This document shows, piece after piece, positions 18,771 through 27,325 of a DNA stretch of 64,000 bases. The notes under the pieces are model-generated. The model saw only the letters and a list, made by a program, of their open reading frames with translations, searched no databases and was not told where the DNA came from. The position numbers and the translations under genes were made by a program. Numbering within the stretch: position 1 is the stretch's first letter; each line of letters begins with the position of its first letter. The stretch is taken from positions 1-64,000 of the forward strand of contig CAIKZP010000053.1 of NCBI GenBank assembly GCA_903831935.1, read 5' to 3'. Origin of the DNA: an uncultured Bacteroidota bacterium (lineage in GTDB: Bacteria > Bacteroidota > Bacteroidia > Chitinophagales > Chitinophagaceae).

Positions 18771-19076
18771 ATGCATCAATATTCACAACAAGAAGCCGCC
18801 CAACCTAGGGAAGAATCCAATGTTGATTTATTAACCGCTGCTACCCCATCGTTTAGTTTAATTGTGTGGAACGATGAGGTAAATACATTTGAATGGGTTA
18901 TTGAAACACTAATTGAAATTTGTGGACACCAGCAAGAGCAAGCCGAACAATGTGCTATGCTAATTCATAGCAGGGGCAAATATGCTGTAAAAAATGGCGA
19001 TTACGAAACACTAAAACCAATGTGCGATGCCATAACCGATCGCGGAATTGGTGCCACTATTGAAGTATTCGTTTAA
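18771..19076 (+). CDS. clpS: ATP-dependent Clp protease adaptor ClpS
   Basis: A 101-residue adaptor that delivers N-degron substrates to ClpAP/ClpCP. The core 'SLIVWNDEVNTFEWVIETL' matches the conserved 'LxNDDxxxxxFV' block, and 'HSRGKYAVKNGDYE' matches the 'HxxGxAxxGxY' region that lines the binding pocket. The N-terminal 25 residues are a flexible extension. The aat gene, whose product creates N-end-rule substrates, follows 35 bases downstream on the same strand, so the two ends of the pathway are encoded together. Confidence 0.93.
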   Translation: MHQYSQQEAAQPREESNVDLLTAATPSFSLIVWNDEVNTFEWVIETLIEICGHQQEQAEQCAMLIHSRGKYAVKNGDYETLKPMCDAITDRGIGATIEVFV

Positions 19077-19111
19077 TTTTCTCCTGCTACTATTTAAGAC
19101 ATCTTCTATAC

Positions 19112-19756
19112 ATGCCTATACATGCCCTTAATAATACACTATGGTTCCCTCCTGTTAGCCAGGCGAACGAAGATGGATTATTAGCAATGGGCGGCGATTT
19201 AAGCCTAGATAGACTCCTATTGGCCTACAAAAGAGGCATCTTTCCATGGTTTGAAGGAGAAACTCCATTATGGTGGTGCCCAGACCCTAGATTTGTATTA
19301 TACCCTAATGAATTGCGTGTTAGCAAAAGCATGCAAGCTGTATTTAAAAAAAGAACTTTCCGATTTACAATGAATCAAGCATTTAGCCAAGTAATTAATG
19401 CTTGTAAAATGCAAAAAAGAATTGCGCAGGATGGTACTTGGATTACGGATGATTTAGAAAATTCTTTTAATGAATTGCATAAACTTGGGTTTGCTATTAG
19501 TGCCGAAGCATGGGAAGGGAAAGATTTAGTGGGAGGACTTTATGGAATTCAAATGGGTAAAGTATTTTTTGGTGAAAGCATGTTTAGTAACAGTAGCAAT
19601 GCCAGTAAATACGCTTTTATTTCACTGGTAAACGAACTAATTAAACAAGGAATCACCATCATCGATTGCCAAGTGTATACTGCTCATTTAGAAAGTTTGG
19701 GAGCTAGAATGATAGATAGAGCAGACTTTATTGCGCACCTAGAAAAACATATTTAA
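19112..19756 (+). CDS. aat: Leucyl/phenylalanyl-tRNA--protein transferase
   Basis: A 214-residue Aat that transfers Leu or Phe from tRNA to N-terminal Arg/Lys, making N-degrons for ClpS. Conserved blocks seen: 'FPPVSQANEDGLLAMGGDLS', 'YKRGIFPWF', 'WWCPDPRFVL', 'GGLYGIQMGKVFFGESMFS' and the C-terminal 'DCQVYTAHLESLGARMI'. Full length for the short Aat class. It lies 35 bases after clpS and ends with a four-base overlap with the convergent DUF4294 gene. Confidence 0.95.
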   Translation: MPIHALNNTLWFPPVSQANEDGLLAMGGDLSLDRLLLAYKRGIFPWFEGETPLWWCPDPRFVLYPNELRVSKSMQAVFKKRTFRFTMNQAFSQVINACKMQKRIAQDGTWITDDLENSFNELHKLGFAISAEAWEGKDLVGGLYGIQMGKVFFGESMFSNSSNASKYAFISLVNELIKQGITIIDCQVYTAHLESLGARMIDRADFIAHLEKHI

Positions 19757-20376
19757 ATTCGGTAACCATACATGCGCTCAACATCCCGAACAATTTTTTC
19801 CATATCTGCATCCTTTTCAACAGCGTCGTATTTCTGCTTTAAATTACTACCAAATAATACGGCAAGGGTTTGCCAAAAAGCAGCATTAATAAAGCCTTTA
19901 TAGTCTTCAATAATTTCGTAGCAATTATTTCCTGTTTCTCTGTAAATGAGTTTCATTAATACTTTGCCTTGGTATACCGATAATTGGGTAAGTTTTTCTG
20001 TGAACTCTTTTTTCAATTCCTTTTCGCGTGAATGAATAATTGCTTTTCTAGTTTTGCTATCTGTAACATTAACCAATCGGTGGTTAATATCATTCATTAT
20101 TCTGCTAGCCGCTTTTGCGTAAGGATAAGTAACGTAAATAGCATTGCGTAAACGTGTCCAATCGGCCCAATAGTTCTTCCATTTTTTGGTGAGTTTTGCA
20201 TATACCAACACGTCTGGCAAATAGCTTTGTGGAATGGTATCTCCTGCAGGTGTTATGAATGCATACACTTTTACAGTATCTAAAACACCATGTGTTTGTG
20301 CAATAAGTTTGTTAGTCGTACTACTGAATACTAGAACAACTAATAAAATGACGGTATGTAAAACACTGGTTTTCAC
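19753..20376 (-). CDS. DUF4294 domain-containing exported protein
   Basis: A 207-residue protein beginning with GTG (codon at 20374-20376). Residues 1-26 are a signal peptide ending 'KLIAQ'. The rest, with 'YAKLTKKWKNYWADWTRLRNA' in outline and 'VYPYAKAA'-like and 'YRETGNNCYEIIEDYKGFI' segments, is the DUF4294 pattern, confined mainly to Bacteroidota. Function is unknown; the location is periplasmic or cell-surface. It stands alone, convergent with aat. Confidence 0.75.
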   Translation of the reverse strand: MKTSVLHTVILLVVLVFSSTTNKLIAQTHGVLDTVKVYAFITPAGDTIPQSYLPDVLVYAKLTKKWKNYWADWTRLRNAIYVTYPYAKAASRIMNDINHRLVNVTDSKTRKAIIHSREKELKKEFTEKLTQLSVYQGKVLMKLIYRETGNNCYEIIEDYKGFINAAFWQTLAVLFGSNLKQKYDAVEKDADMEKIVRDVERMYGYRI

Positions 20377-20443
20377 TAGAAATAAAAATAAACAAATCAG
20401 GCCAATATTGTGCTATTGCCTTAAAAACTAACTAATTTTTATG

Positions 20444-22903
20444 TTAAACAGCCTTTAAAGTTGATTTTTCGCCCACTCTTTGTTTGATAGACATACCAAA
20501 CCCTACCACCATAACCACTATTCCAATCCAAAGAGAATTGATTAAAGGAAACTCATATACTTTAAGGGTTATCAAATCGGTAATAGCTGCACTTTCTTTA
20601 ACGCCAATTTCTAATTTACCAGATGTTTGGTCTACTACTTTATTAAATTGTAACACCAAACTTTGTGCCCGAACGGTATCGTTGATATTTCTAAAACTTT
20701 GTCCTTTAATAGCTACTCCTGGATTAACAGGATAACGTCTTCCGTCTTTTGAAATAACCGTCATATCCATAAACAAAGAAACCTCTCCTTCTAATAATTT
20801 AGATTTTTGACTTTCCGGATTTACAGAAACTTTGTTTAAAATAATTAACCCATTACCATAAAACAAAGTGTCGCCAGCTTTAACCACTTTATTTCTAAAA
20901 CTAGCAGTATCGTTGGCTTTATTTTCTTGAAACGATGTGATGTATCCAAAAATATCTTTGTGCCAATAATGCTTGGCAGAAGGGTTTGCAGAGAATCCTT
21001 CCATTCCCTTATTGTTTTTCATTACATCGGGATATAATTTAAAACTATCACTCTTGTCCTTTGCATGAAAATCAATTTCAAAATATCTTTTATGATCTAT
21101 ATTATCAATAGTATCTCTAATCCATGTAACCATATACTTACCCATATCGGTAGGAACGGTTTTAAACAAGGTTAAATTTTCTGCAGGATTTTCTTTGCCT
21201 TTTGGTTCTTGTGTAAGAGGTGTAATACCTGTTGTATTCCAACTAAGCACCGTTTTTTTGGCGGATGAAATTAAAATGCCCACTAGCACTAATCCAAAAC
21301 CCACATGCGCAACACTTGCACCTGCAAATTTCAACTTTCCTTTTAATACAATCCATATATAGGCTGCATTTGCCACTACTGAATAAACCGCTGTAAAAAT
21401 GGCAATATGAATGGCAAACAAAAATACAGGTCCTTTTTTATCGTAATTAATTCCGCCAAAAAAGCTAATACACAAACTAATAATTACTGCAATAATGGTT
21501 GGTATTAAAATCTTCTTTCCAAATACTGCTTTTGGCGTGTCTTTGTATTTTAAATATTGTGTAACGGCTGTTAACAATCCAACTACCATTGCAACAAAAA
21601 TTTGAATTTGATTGTGCGCAAATTCAGGATCTTCTGGTGGTGCAATATTTGATCCAAATATTTTATTAAAAACAGGTGTAGACGTTTTTGCACTAATTAC
21701 AATGCCTGCTAAAAACAATACTAACGAACCTATAAACATCCAAAATTCTCTACTATACGTTTTCTCTTCGGTTTGAATAGTTGGAATGCTTTTGTATTGC
21801 TTAATATATAAATACATTGCTGGTATAAAAAACAACGCAATAAATCCTAATAACTGAAAATAAATGGCTTGTAAATTTTTATCATCAACCGTAAATGCAT
21901 GCACTGAAGTATCTGCTAATATGCCACTACGTGTTAAGAAAGTAGAATATAAAATAAGGGTAAAAGTAATGAAGTAAAAAAAGTAAGTAGTTCTTAAAGA
22001 GAACCCACTGTTTTTATAAAGCAGGTTCACGTGCAAACCTGCTACTAGTGTTAACCAAGGCACTAATGAAGCATTTTCTACAGGATCCCATGCCCAGTAT
22101 CCACCAAATGATAAACTCTCATAAGCCCATGCTGCACCCATCATAATTCCAGTTCCTAAAATAGCTGCAGAAAAAGCAGTCCATGGCAAAACAGGTTTTA
22201 CCCAATCGTGTCTTTTATTCATTAAACCAGTAAAAGCAAATGCAAAAGGCACAATAGTAGATGCAAATCCTAAAAACAAAATTGGCGGATGAATTACCAT
22301 CCAATAATTCTGTAATAAAGTATTTAAATCATTACCCTCGTATACTCTTGGTAATTGCAAATAATCTGGATTAGTAAATACAGGAATATCTGGCATATGG
22401 TTACGCCAAAGAATAAAAGGATTGTTACCTATTTTAAGACCGAAAAAATAAATACCCAATAACATAGTTGCAATACAGAACTGTGCAACATTAATTACAA
22501 ATAATGTACCCGCTTCCCATTCTTTATTTTTCCAAATTAAAACCCAGCCTATTACACAATGCCAAATAGCCCACAATAAAAAACTACCTGATTGGTCTTC
22601 CCAAATACAACTCAGCAAATACTTTGAAGACAATGAACGCGACGAGTGATTCCAAGCAAAGAAATATTCGTGGTAATGATTGGCTACTATATAAACAATC
22701 AACCCAAAAATGGCAAACACAGCAAGTGTTTCTACAAAAAACACTTTTCTTGCAAAATCAATCCAGGTTTTCCTTTCAACTGGTTCAACTATTTTATTTG
22801 CTTTGAAATAAGCAATAGAAGCTATCAATGAAGCCATCAACGCAAGAATGGTTAAGAAATGACCAATCTGTCCGGGAAGTAAATGCTCGCCTATATAATT
22901 CAT
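20444..22903 (-). CDS. ccmF: Cytochrome c haem lyase subunit CcmF
   Basis: An 819-residue polytopic protein of the CcmF/CcsA haem-handling family. It has many membrane helices, the tryptophan-rich haem-binding motif 'GGYWAWDPVENASLVPWL' at about residues 270-287, and 'NYWMVIHPPILFLGFAS' with a periplasmic His. A long periplasmic domain (about 560-780) precedes the last helix. It takes haem from CcmE and helps attach it to apocytochromes c. It follows ccmE by 53 bases on the same strand. Longer than the usual proteobacterial CcmF (about 650) because of the large periplasmic part. Confidence 0.9.
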   Translation of the reverse strand: MNYIGEHLLPGQIGHFLTILALMASLIASIAYFKANKIVEPVERKTWIDFARKVFFVETLAVFAIFGLIVYIVANHYHEYFFAWNHSSRSLSSKYLLSCIWEDQSGSFLLWAIWHCVIGWVLIWKNKEWEAGTLFVINVAQFCIATMLLGIYFFGLKIGNNPFILWRNHMPDIPVFTNPDYLQLPRVYEGNDLNTLLQNYWMVIHPPILFLGFASTIVPFAFAFTGLMNKRHDWVKPVLPWTAFSAAILGTGIMMGAAWAYESLSFGGYWAWDPVENASLVPWLTLVAGLHVNLLYKNSGFSLRTTYFFYFITFTLILYSTFLTRSGILADTSVHAFTVDDKNLQAIYFQLLGFIALFFIPAMYLYIKQYKSIPTIQTEEKTYSREFWMFIGSLVLFLAGIVISAKTSTPVFNKIFGSNIAPPEDPEFAHNQIQIFVAMVVGLLTAVTQYLKYKDTPKAVFGKKILIPTIIAVIISLCISFFGGINYDKKGPVFLFAIHIAIFTAVYSVVANAAYIWIVLKGKLKFAGASVAHVGFGLVLVGILISSAKKTVLSWNTTGITPLTQEPKGKENPAENLTLFKTVPTDMGKYMVTWIRDTIDNIDHKRYFEIDFHAKDKSDSFKLYPDVMKNNKGMEGFSANPSAKHYWHKDIFGYITSFQENKANDTASFRNKVVKAGDTLFYGNGLIILNKVSVNPESQKSKLLEGEVSLFMDMTVISKDGRRYPVNPGVAIKGQSFRNINDTVRAQSLVLQFNKVVDQTSGKLEIGVKESAAITDLITLKVYEFPLINSLWIGIVVMVVGFGMSIKQRVGEKSTLKAV

Positions 22904-22956
22904 GTAATCAAGTTAGAATGACTAATGGGTAATGGTAAAATGATTTGTAAAAAGTA

Positions 22957-23367
22957 TTAGTTTGAAGATACTTGTAAAGACTTTTGTGTTGAATTAGGAT
23001 CGTCTTTATATTTTGAAGGACATTTCAACAAAATATCCTTACACTCAAAATGATCTCCTTTAACCCTGCCTTTTAAAACGATTCGCTCGCTTTTTTCCAT
23101 ATCGGTAGGTTTATTGTTGTGGTAAATCACTTTAATAGTGCTACCAAGGGTATCTTTTGCTGTAAAAGTTAAATAGTTTGGGTTTTTCACCGCATCATAT
23201 TCAATTGGCTGTAGTTTATCTACTTTGGCTATTAAATTCACAAACTTTCCTTCTTTCTGTTTGGCCGAAGAAATGGTTTCGTAAGTGGTTAAATCGCCAG
23301 TATAGCTGATTAACACAACAATACATGCAGCAATCAATACTAAGATGATAATGTGGGTGGTTTTCAT
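22957..23367 (-). CDS. ccmE: Haem chaperone CcmE, CxxxY type
   Basis: A 136-residue protein with one N-terminal membrane anchor (about residues 5-22) and an OB-fold periplasmic domain ('YLTFTAKDTLGSTIKV', 'LKGRVKGDHFECKDILLK'). The canonical haem-attachment motif is HxxxY; here the aligned residues are Cys116 and Tyr120 ('CPSKY'), so the bound His is replaced by Cys, a change known in some sulfate reducers and archaea. A good promoter (TTG-N19-TACTTTTG, 23385-23414) precedes it; it leads the ccmE-ccmF pair. Confidence 0.88.
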   Translation of the reverse strand: MKTTHIIILVLIAACIVVLISYTGDLTTYETISSAKQKEGKFVNLIAKVDKLQPIEYDAVKNPNYLTFTAKDTLGSTIKVIYHNNKPTDMEKSERIVLKGRVKGDHFECKDILLKCPSKYKDDPNSTQKSLQVSSN

Positions 23368-23384
23368 AAATTATAATTCTAGTA

Positions 23385-23414
23385 CAAAAGTAGCCCAAAT
23401 AAGTTCAATGACAA
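23385..23414 (-). promoter_or_regulatory. Promoter of ccmE-ccmF
   Basis: Minus-strand TTG (23412-23414), 19-base spacer and TACTTTTG (23385-23392) fit the Bacteroidota consensus. The -7 box ends 18 bases before the ATG at 23367, implying a short leader. Confidence 0.65.
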
Positions 23415-23551
23415 CTGATGTTTATCAGGTTTTACCTTAAATCGGCAATCCTTTAACAATAGCGCTTAAAATATGTTCTTTGGCCTTAAATATTTGTAGG
23501 CAAATCAAAAAATGAGGGTAATTTTACAGCAAGTAAGCAATCAATATTATC

Positions 23552-24598
23552 ATGTCTGACTTATCCTTATTTAATACCAGTGCCGTAGGTAATCCCAACA
23601 ATAATATTTTTGGACTCCCATTTACCGAAGAAGAATCACTTTTAGTCATTCTCCCTGTACCTTGGGAAGTTACGGTTAGTTATGGCGCAGGAACTTCTAG
23701 AGCCCCTGAACATATATATCGATCTAGTATTCAAGTAGACCTTTACGATAAAGACGTACCCAATGGTTGGCATCAGGGTTTTTTTATGCGTGAAGTAGAC
23801 AAAAAACTCCTCTTAAAAAGTGATTATTTACGCAAAGAAGCAGAACTATATATCGACTATATTTCTAAAGGAGAAAAAGTAGAAGACAATAAGTTCATGA
23901 CCAAAAGTTTAAAAGAAATAAACGAAGGCAGTTCTTATGTAAATAAATGGGTTTATGAGCAAACAAGTAGTTTATTAAGTAAAGGAAAATTGGTAGGGAT
24001 TTTAGGAGGAGACCATAGTGTATCTCTTGGTTACATGAAAGCTTTGCAAGAAAAACATGGCAGCTTTGGTATACTACAAATTGATGCGCATTGCGACCTT
24101 AGAAATAGTTATGAATACTTCACTTATTCTCATGCATCGAGCATGTACAATGCATTAACAGAAATACCAAGTATCAACAAACTTGTTCAAGTAGGTGTTA
24201 GAGATTATTGCGATGAAGAATGGAATATGATAAGCAATAGTAATTATCGAATTATTCCTTATTTTGACCAAGAAATTAAAGAAAGACAATTTGAAGGACA
24301 AACCTGGAAATCTATTACTGATGAAATGATCAATCACTTGCCAGATAAGGTTTACCTCAGTTTTGATATTGATGGATTAGATAGAAAATTATGCCCCAAT
24401 ACAGGTACGCCAGTACAAGGCGGATTTGAAACAGAAGAAATTATATACCTCGTAAAAAAACTTATTGAATCAGGCCGTCAGTTAATTGGTTTTGATCTTG
24501 TAGAAGTTGGCGTTGGCGATACCGAATGGGATAGCAATGTAGGTGCAAGAATTCTTTGGCGCTTATGTAATTTGATGGTAAAAAATTCAATTAAATAA
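23552..24598 (+). CDS. Agmatinase-family ureohydrolase
   Basis: A 348-residue arginase/agmatinase/formimidoylglutamase family enzyme. Metal ligands are all visible: 'GGDHS' (about 151), 'DAHCDLR' and 'SFDIDGLD' with the following 'TPVQGG'. The reaction is hydrolysis of a guanidino compound with release of urea (agmatine to putrescine is the favoured guess). The substrate cannot be fixed from sequence. It is the first gene of a plus-strand series (membrane protein, radical SAM, TSUP, TonB-like, folC) with short gaps. Confidence 0.85.
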   Translation: MSDLSLFNTSAVGNPNNNIFGLPFTEEESLLVILPVPWEVTVSYGAGTSRAPEHIYRSSIQVDLYDKDVPNGWHQGFFMREVDKKLLLKSDYLRKEAELYIDYISKGEKVEDNKFMTKSLKEINEGSSYVNKWVYEQTSSLLSKGKLVGILGGDHSVSLGYMKALQEKHGSFGILQIDAHCDLRNSYEYFTYSHASSMYNALTEIPSINKLVQVGVRDYCDEEWNMISNSNYRIIPYFDQEIKERQFEGQTWKSITDEMINHLPDKVYLSFDIDGLDRKLCPNTGTPVQGGFETEEIIYLVKKLIESGRQLIGFDLVEVGVGDTEWDSNVGARILWRLCNLMVKNSIK

Positions 24599-24612
24599 GC
24601 AACCATTTCTTG

Positions 24613-25164
24613 ATGAATAAGACCTATCAATTTGTTATTGAACTTAAGCGCCCAAGTTATAAATCCATCAATTGGATTAGTCAATTAATGTTACTATTAA
24701 GTATAGCTGCTTTTAGTTTTGTATTTTTTCAAGGTTTGGCGCAACCAAAAATTATCATACCAATTGTTGGTATTATTGTATGGTGGGCTTTTTGCTTTTG
24801 GCAAGCTAAAAAAGGCAAAATTGTTTATTTTAGAATTGGTTTACTCTTTGCTTGTTCAGGTTGGTTTTTTGTGCAAAATGGAAAATGGATTGGTCTCATA
24901 TTTTTAGTGGCTGCCATTTTAGAAAAGCAAGCAAAATTTCCACAAGAAATTGCATTTGACAACGATGAAATTGTATTTAATACCTTTCCAAAAAAGCAAT
25001 ATAGTTGGACTGATTTTAACAATATCATTATTAAAGATGGCATCATTACCATCGACTTTAAAAACAACAAACTCCTCCAAAAAGAAATACAATCTGGCTC
25101 AACTGCACAAGATGAGCAAGATTTTAACGAGTTTTGTACCAATAGGCTACACACAATAAGCTAG
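24613..25164 (+). CDS. Small membrane protein of unknown function
   Basis: A 183-residue protein. The ATG at 24613 is chosen over the adjacent upstream TTG. Hydrophobic segments lie at about 22-42, 48-66, 72-87 and 92-101 ('IGLIFLVAAILE'), followed by a soluble C-terminal domain of about 80 residues rich in beta-strand-like alternation ('EIAFDNDEIVFNTFPKKQYSW'), suggestive of a PH-like fold. No family recognised. It begins 14 bases after the agmatinase stop and precedes the radical SAM gene by 48 bases. Confidence 0.65.
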   Translation: MNKTYQFVIELKRPSYKSINWISQLMLLLSIAAFSFVFFQGLAQPKIIIPIVGIIVWWAFCFWQAKKGKIVYFRIGLLFACSGWFFVQNGKWIGLIFLVAAILEKQAKFPQEIAFDNDEIVFNTFPKKQYSWTDFNNIIIKDGIITIDFKNNKLLQKEIQSGSTAQDEQDFNEFCTNRLHTIS

Positions 25165-25212
25165 TTTGCAGTTTGTTTTAAAGCCTTACTTATTTATTTA
25201 TATAGCAATAGC

Positions 25213-26514
25213 ATGATTATAGACCAATCGCCCTATTTATTGTATTCAGACGGAAACGGCAATATTTTTGAAGATACTAGTTTGTATGCCACAGGTCGTG
25301 CCGGTTGGGACGCGCTACCAATTCCAACAGAAGAATGGATTGATTTACCAGAAGGTGGAAACTTATACGAATTACCTGGCAGAAGAGGTATTGGTATTGA
25401 TGTGTTAACTGGAGATATGCGTTTGTGCGATAAAGGTTGGGCTGTTGCAGCATTTATTCCTCCTGCACATACTGGATTATATATTGCCGCTTATGAAACC
25501 TTAGAAGAAGCTCCTACACTCCCATTGTTTTGTTATACCGCTGCTGGTTGGTTGAACCAAAAATTCTATGTAACAGCAGTTAGAATTGAACCCGATATTA
25601 GACAAGAATCAATAGGATATGATGAATATAAAATCAAATCAGGTACAGAAAATCTATTAGAGAATTACCCAAATAACAGATTGGTAAAACATTTAATGGA
25701 AACCTGTTGCCTTACTTATCATTGCCCTGCTGCAAGAAATTTATCGCTAAGCAGATGGGAATGTCCTATTCCAACGTCTCCTGCTTGCAATGCAAATTGT
25801 ATTGGTTGTATTTCATTTCAACCAGCAGAAGAATCAATTGTATCAACTCAAGAACGTTTAACATTCAAACCAACGGCTGCAGAGATTGTAGAGTTTACTG
25901 TACCGCATTTAATATCAGCTCCTTTTCCAATTGTTAGTTTTGGTCAGGGTTGCGAAGGCGAACCACTATTAATGTGGGAAACCATTCAAGAAGCAATTAA
26001 AGAAATTAGAAAACATACCAAGCGCGGCAGCATAAATATTAACACCAATGGATCTATGCCAAAAGCCGTAAAAGCATTGTGTGAAGCGGGTTTAGACAGT
26101 ATTCGTGTTAGTACCAATTCGGCACGTAAAGAAATTTACGAACCCTATTATCGCCCAAATAATTATCAGTTCGAAGACATTATTGAAAGCATTAAAACAG
26201 TGCGTGATTTTGGCGGATGGGCTAGCATTAATTATTTTGTGTTTCCAGGAATGACTGATAGTGTTGCAGAATACGAAGCACTTCGCAAACTAATTTCCTA
26301 TACCGATTTAAGCATGATTCAATGGCGCAATTTTAATATTGACCCAGATTGGTATATGGGAAAAATTGGGGTTTATGAAACGGGCGAAATTATGGGCATC
26401 AAACAAATGATGGAATTAATTAAAGAAGAATTTCCAAAATTACAGTTTGGTTATTTCAATCCACCAATGGAGCGAATAAAAGGAGATTTTTCAACCGATT
26501 TTGCGCATCTTTAG
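25213..26514 (+). CDS. Uncharacterised radical SAM protein
   Basis: A 433-residue protein. Residues about 1-180 form a mostly beta-type N-terminal domain. The radical SAM cluster motif is 'CNANCIGC' (CxxxCxxC) at about residue 194, preceded by more cysteines ('METCCLTYHCP', 'WECPIP') that might bind a second cluster. 'SFGQGCEGEPLL' is the SAM-binding Gly-rich/Glu region and 'ININTNGS' a further core strand. The reaction is unknown. It lies 14 bases before a TSUP transporter, so the two are probably co-transcribed. No closer subfamily is recognised. Confidence 0.8.
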   Translation: MIIDQSPYLLYSDGNGNIFEDTSLYATGRAGWDALPIPTEEWIDLPEGGNLYELPGRRGIGIDVLTGDMRLCDKGWAVAAFIPPAHTGLYIAAYETLEEAPTLPLFCYTAAGWLNQKFYVTAVRIEPDIRQESIGYDEYKIKSGTENLLENYPNNRLVKHLMETCCLTYHCPAARNLSLSRWECPIPTSPACNANCIGCISFQPAEESIVSTQERLTFKPTAAEIVEFTVPHLISAPFPIVSFGQGCEGEPLLMWETIQEAIKEIRKHTKRGSININTNGSMPKAVKALCEAGLDSIRVSTNSARKEIYEPYYRPNNYQFEDIIESIKTVRDFGGWASINYFVFPGMTDSVAEYEALRKLISYTDLSMIQWRNFNIDPDWYMGKIGVYETGEIMGIKQMMELIKEEFPKLQFGYFNPPMERIKGDFSTDFAHL

Positions 26515-26528
26515 CCCTTCATAATTGT

Positions 26529-27299
26529 ATGGAAACAACCACCATTATTTTATTGTGTGCATTTGCTACCCTTGCTGGATTTGTTGATGCAATTGTTGGC
26601 GGCGGCGGTCTTATTCAAACCCCAGCGGCTTTAATTATGTTACCCAACTTACCGGTATCTACTGTAATTGGATCTTTAAAAATTCCTTCTTTTAGTGGTA
26701 CTTTTTTTGCAGCACGTCAATACATTAAACAAGTGTCCATTAACTGGACGCGCATGGCAATAATGTGTGCCATTGCTTTTGCTGCAGCCTTTTCTGGTTC
26801 ACTATTACTCTCTCAAATGAGTAATAAGTTTATGAAACCCATTATTTTAGTGGTATTGGTTTTTGTAGCTGTTTATAGTTATACCAAAAAAGATTTTGGA
26901 CAACACAATCATAAAACACATTCCAATAAAACACAATTCTTATACGCCATATTAATTAGTTTGGTGATAGGATTTTACGATGGTTTTATTGGGCCAGGCG
27001 CTGGTAGTTTTTTAGTATTGGCCTTTATTAGTATTCTAGGATACGATTTTTTACATGCTTCAGCCCATGCAAAACTCATTAACCTTGCCACCAATTTAGG
27101 ATCAATCAGTTTGTTTTTATTAAAGGGCAGCATTATATGGCAAATAGCCATTCCAATGGCTTTGTGCAATGCTTTTGGCGGAATTTTAGGCGCTAAAATG
27201 GCACTAGCTCGTGGCAATAAATTTATTCGGGTATTCTTTTTGCTAGTAGTAATGGCTACCTTAATTCGGTTTTCTTATGATGTTTTCTGGAAATACTAA
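26529..27299 (+). CDS. TSUP-family (TauE/SafE) membrane transporter
   Basis: A 256-residue protein with about eight membrane helices and the TSUP signature: 'AGFVDAIVGGGGLIQTPAAL' near residue 16 and 'GFYDGFIGPGAGSFLVLAF' near residue 148. The family exports sulfite, sulfonates or other organic anions; the substrate here is unknown. It starts 14 bases after the radical SAM gene. Confidence 0.88.
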   Translation: METTTIILLCAFATLAGFVDAIVGGGGLIQTPAALIMLPNLPVSTVIGSLKIPSFSGTFFAARQYIKQVSINWTRMAIMCAIAFAAAFSGSLLLSQMSNKFMKPIILVVLVFVAVYSYTKKDFGQHNHKTHSNKTQFLYAILISLVIGFYDGFIGPGAGSFLVLAFISILGYDFLHASAHAKLINLATNLGSISLFLLKGSIIWQIAIPMALCNAFGGILGAKMALARGNKFIRVFFLLVVMATLIRFSYDVFWKY

Positions 27300-27325
27300 T
27301 ACATTTGACTACTAATTCATAATAT

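Noticed and set aside
18543..18779. A 78-residue minus-strand open frame
   Set aside because: It runs through the tRNA-Val gene and has no coding features.
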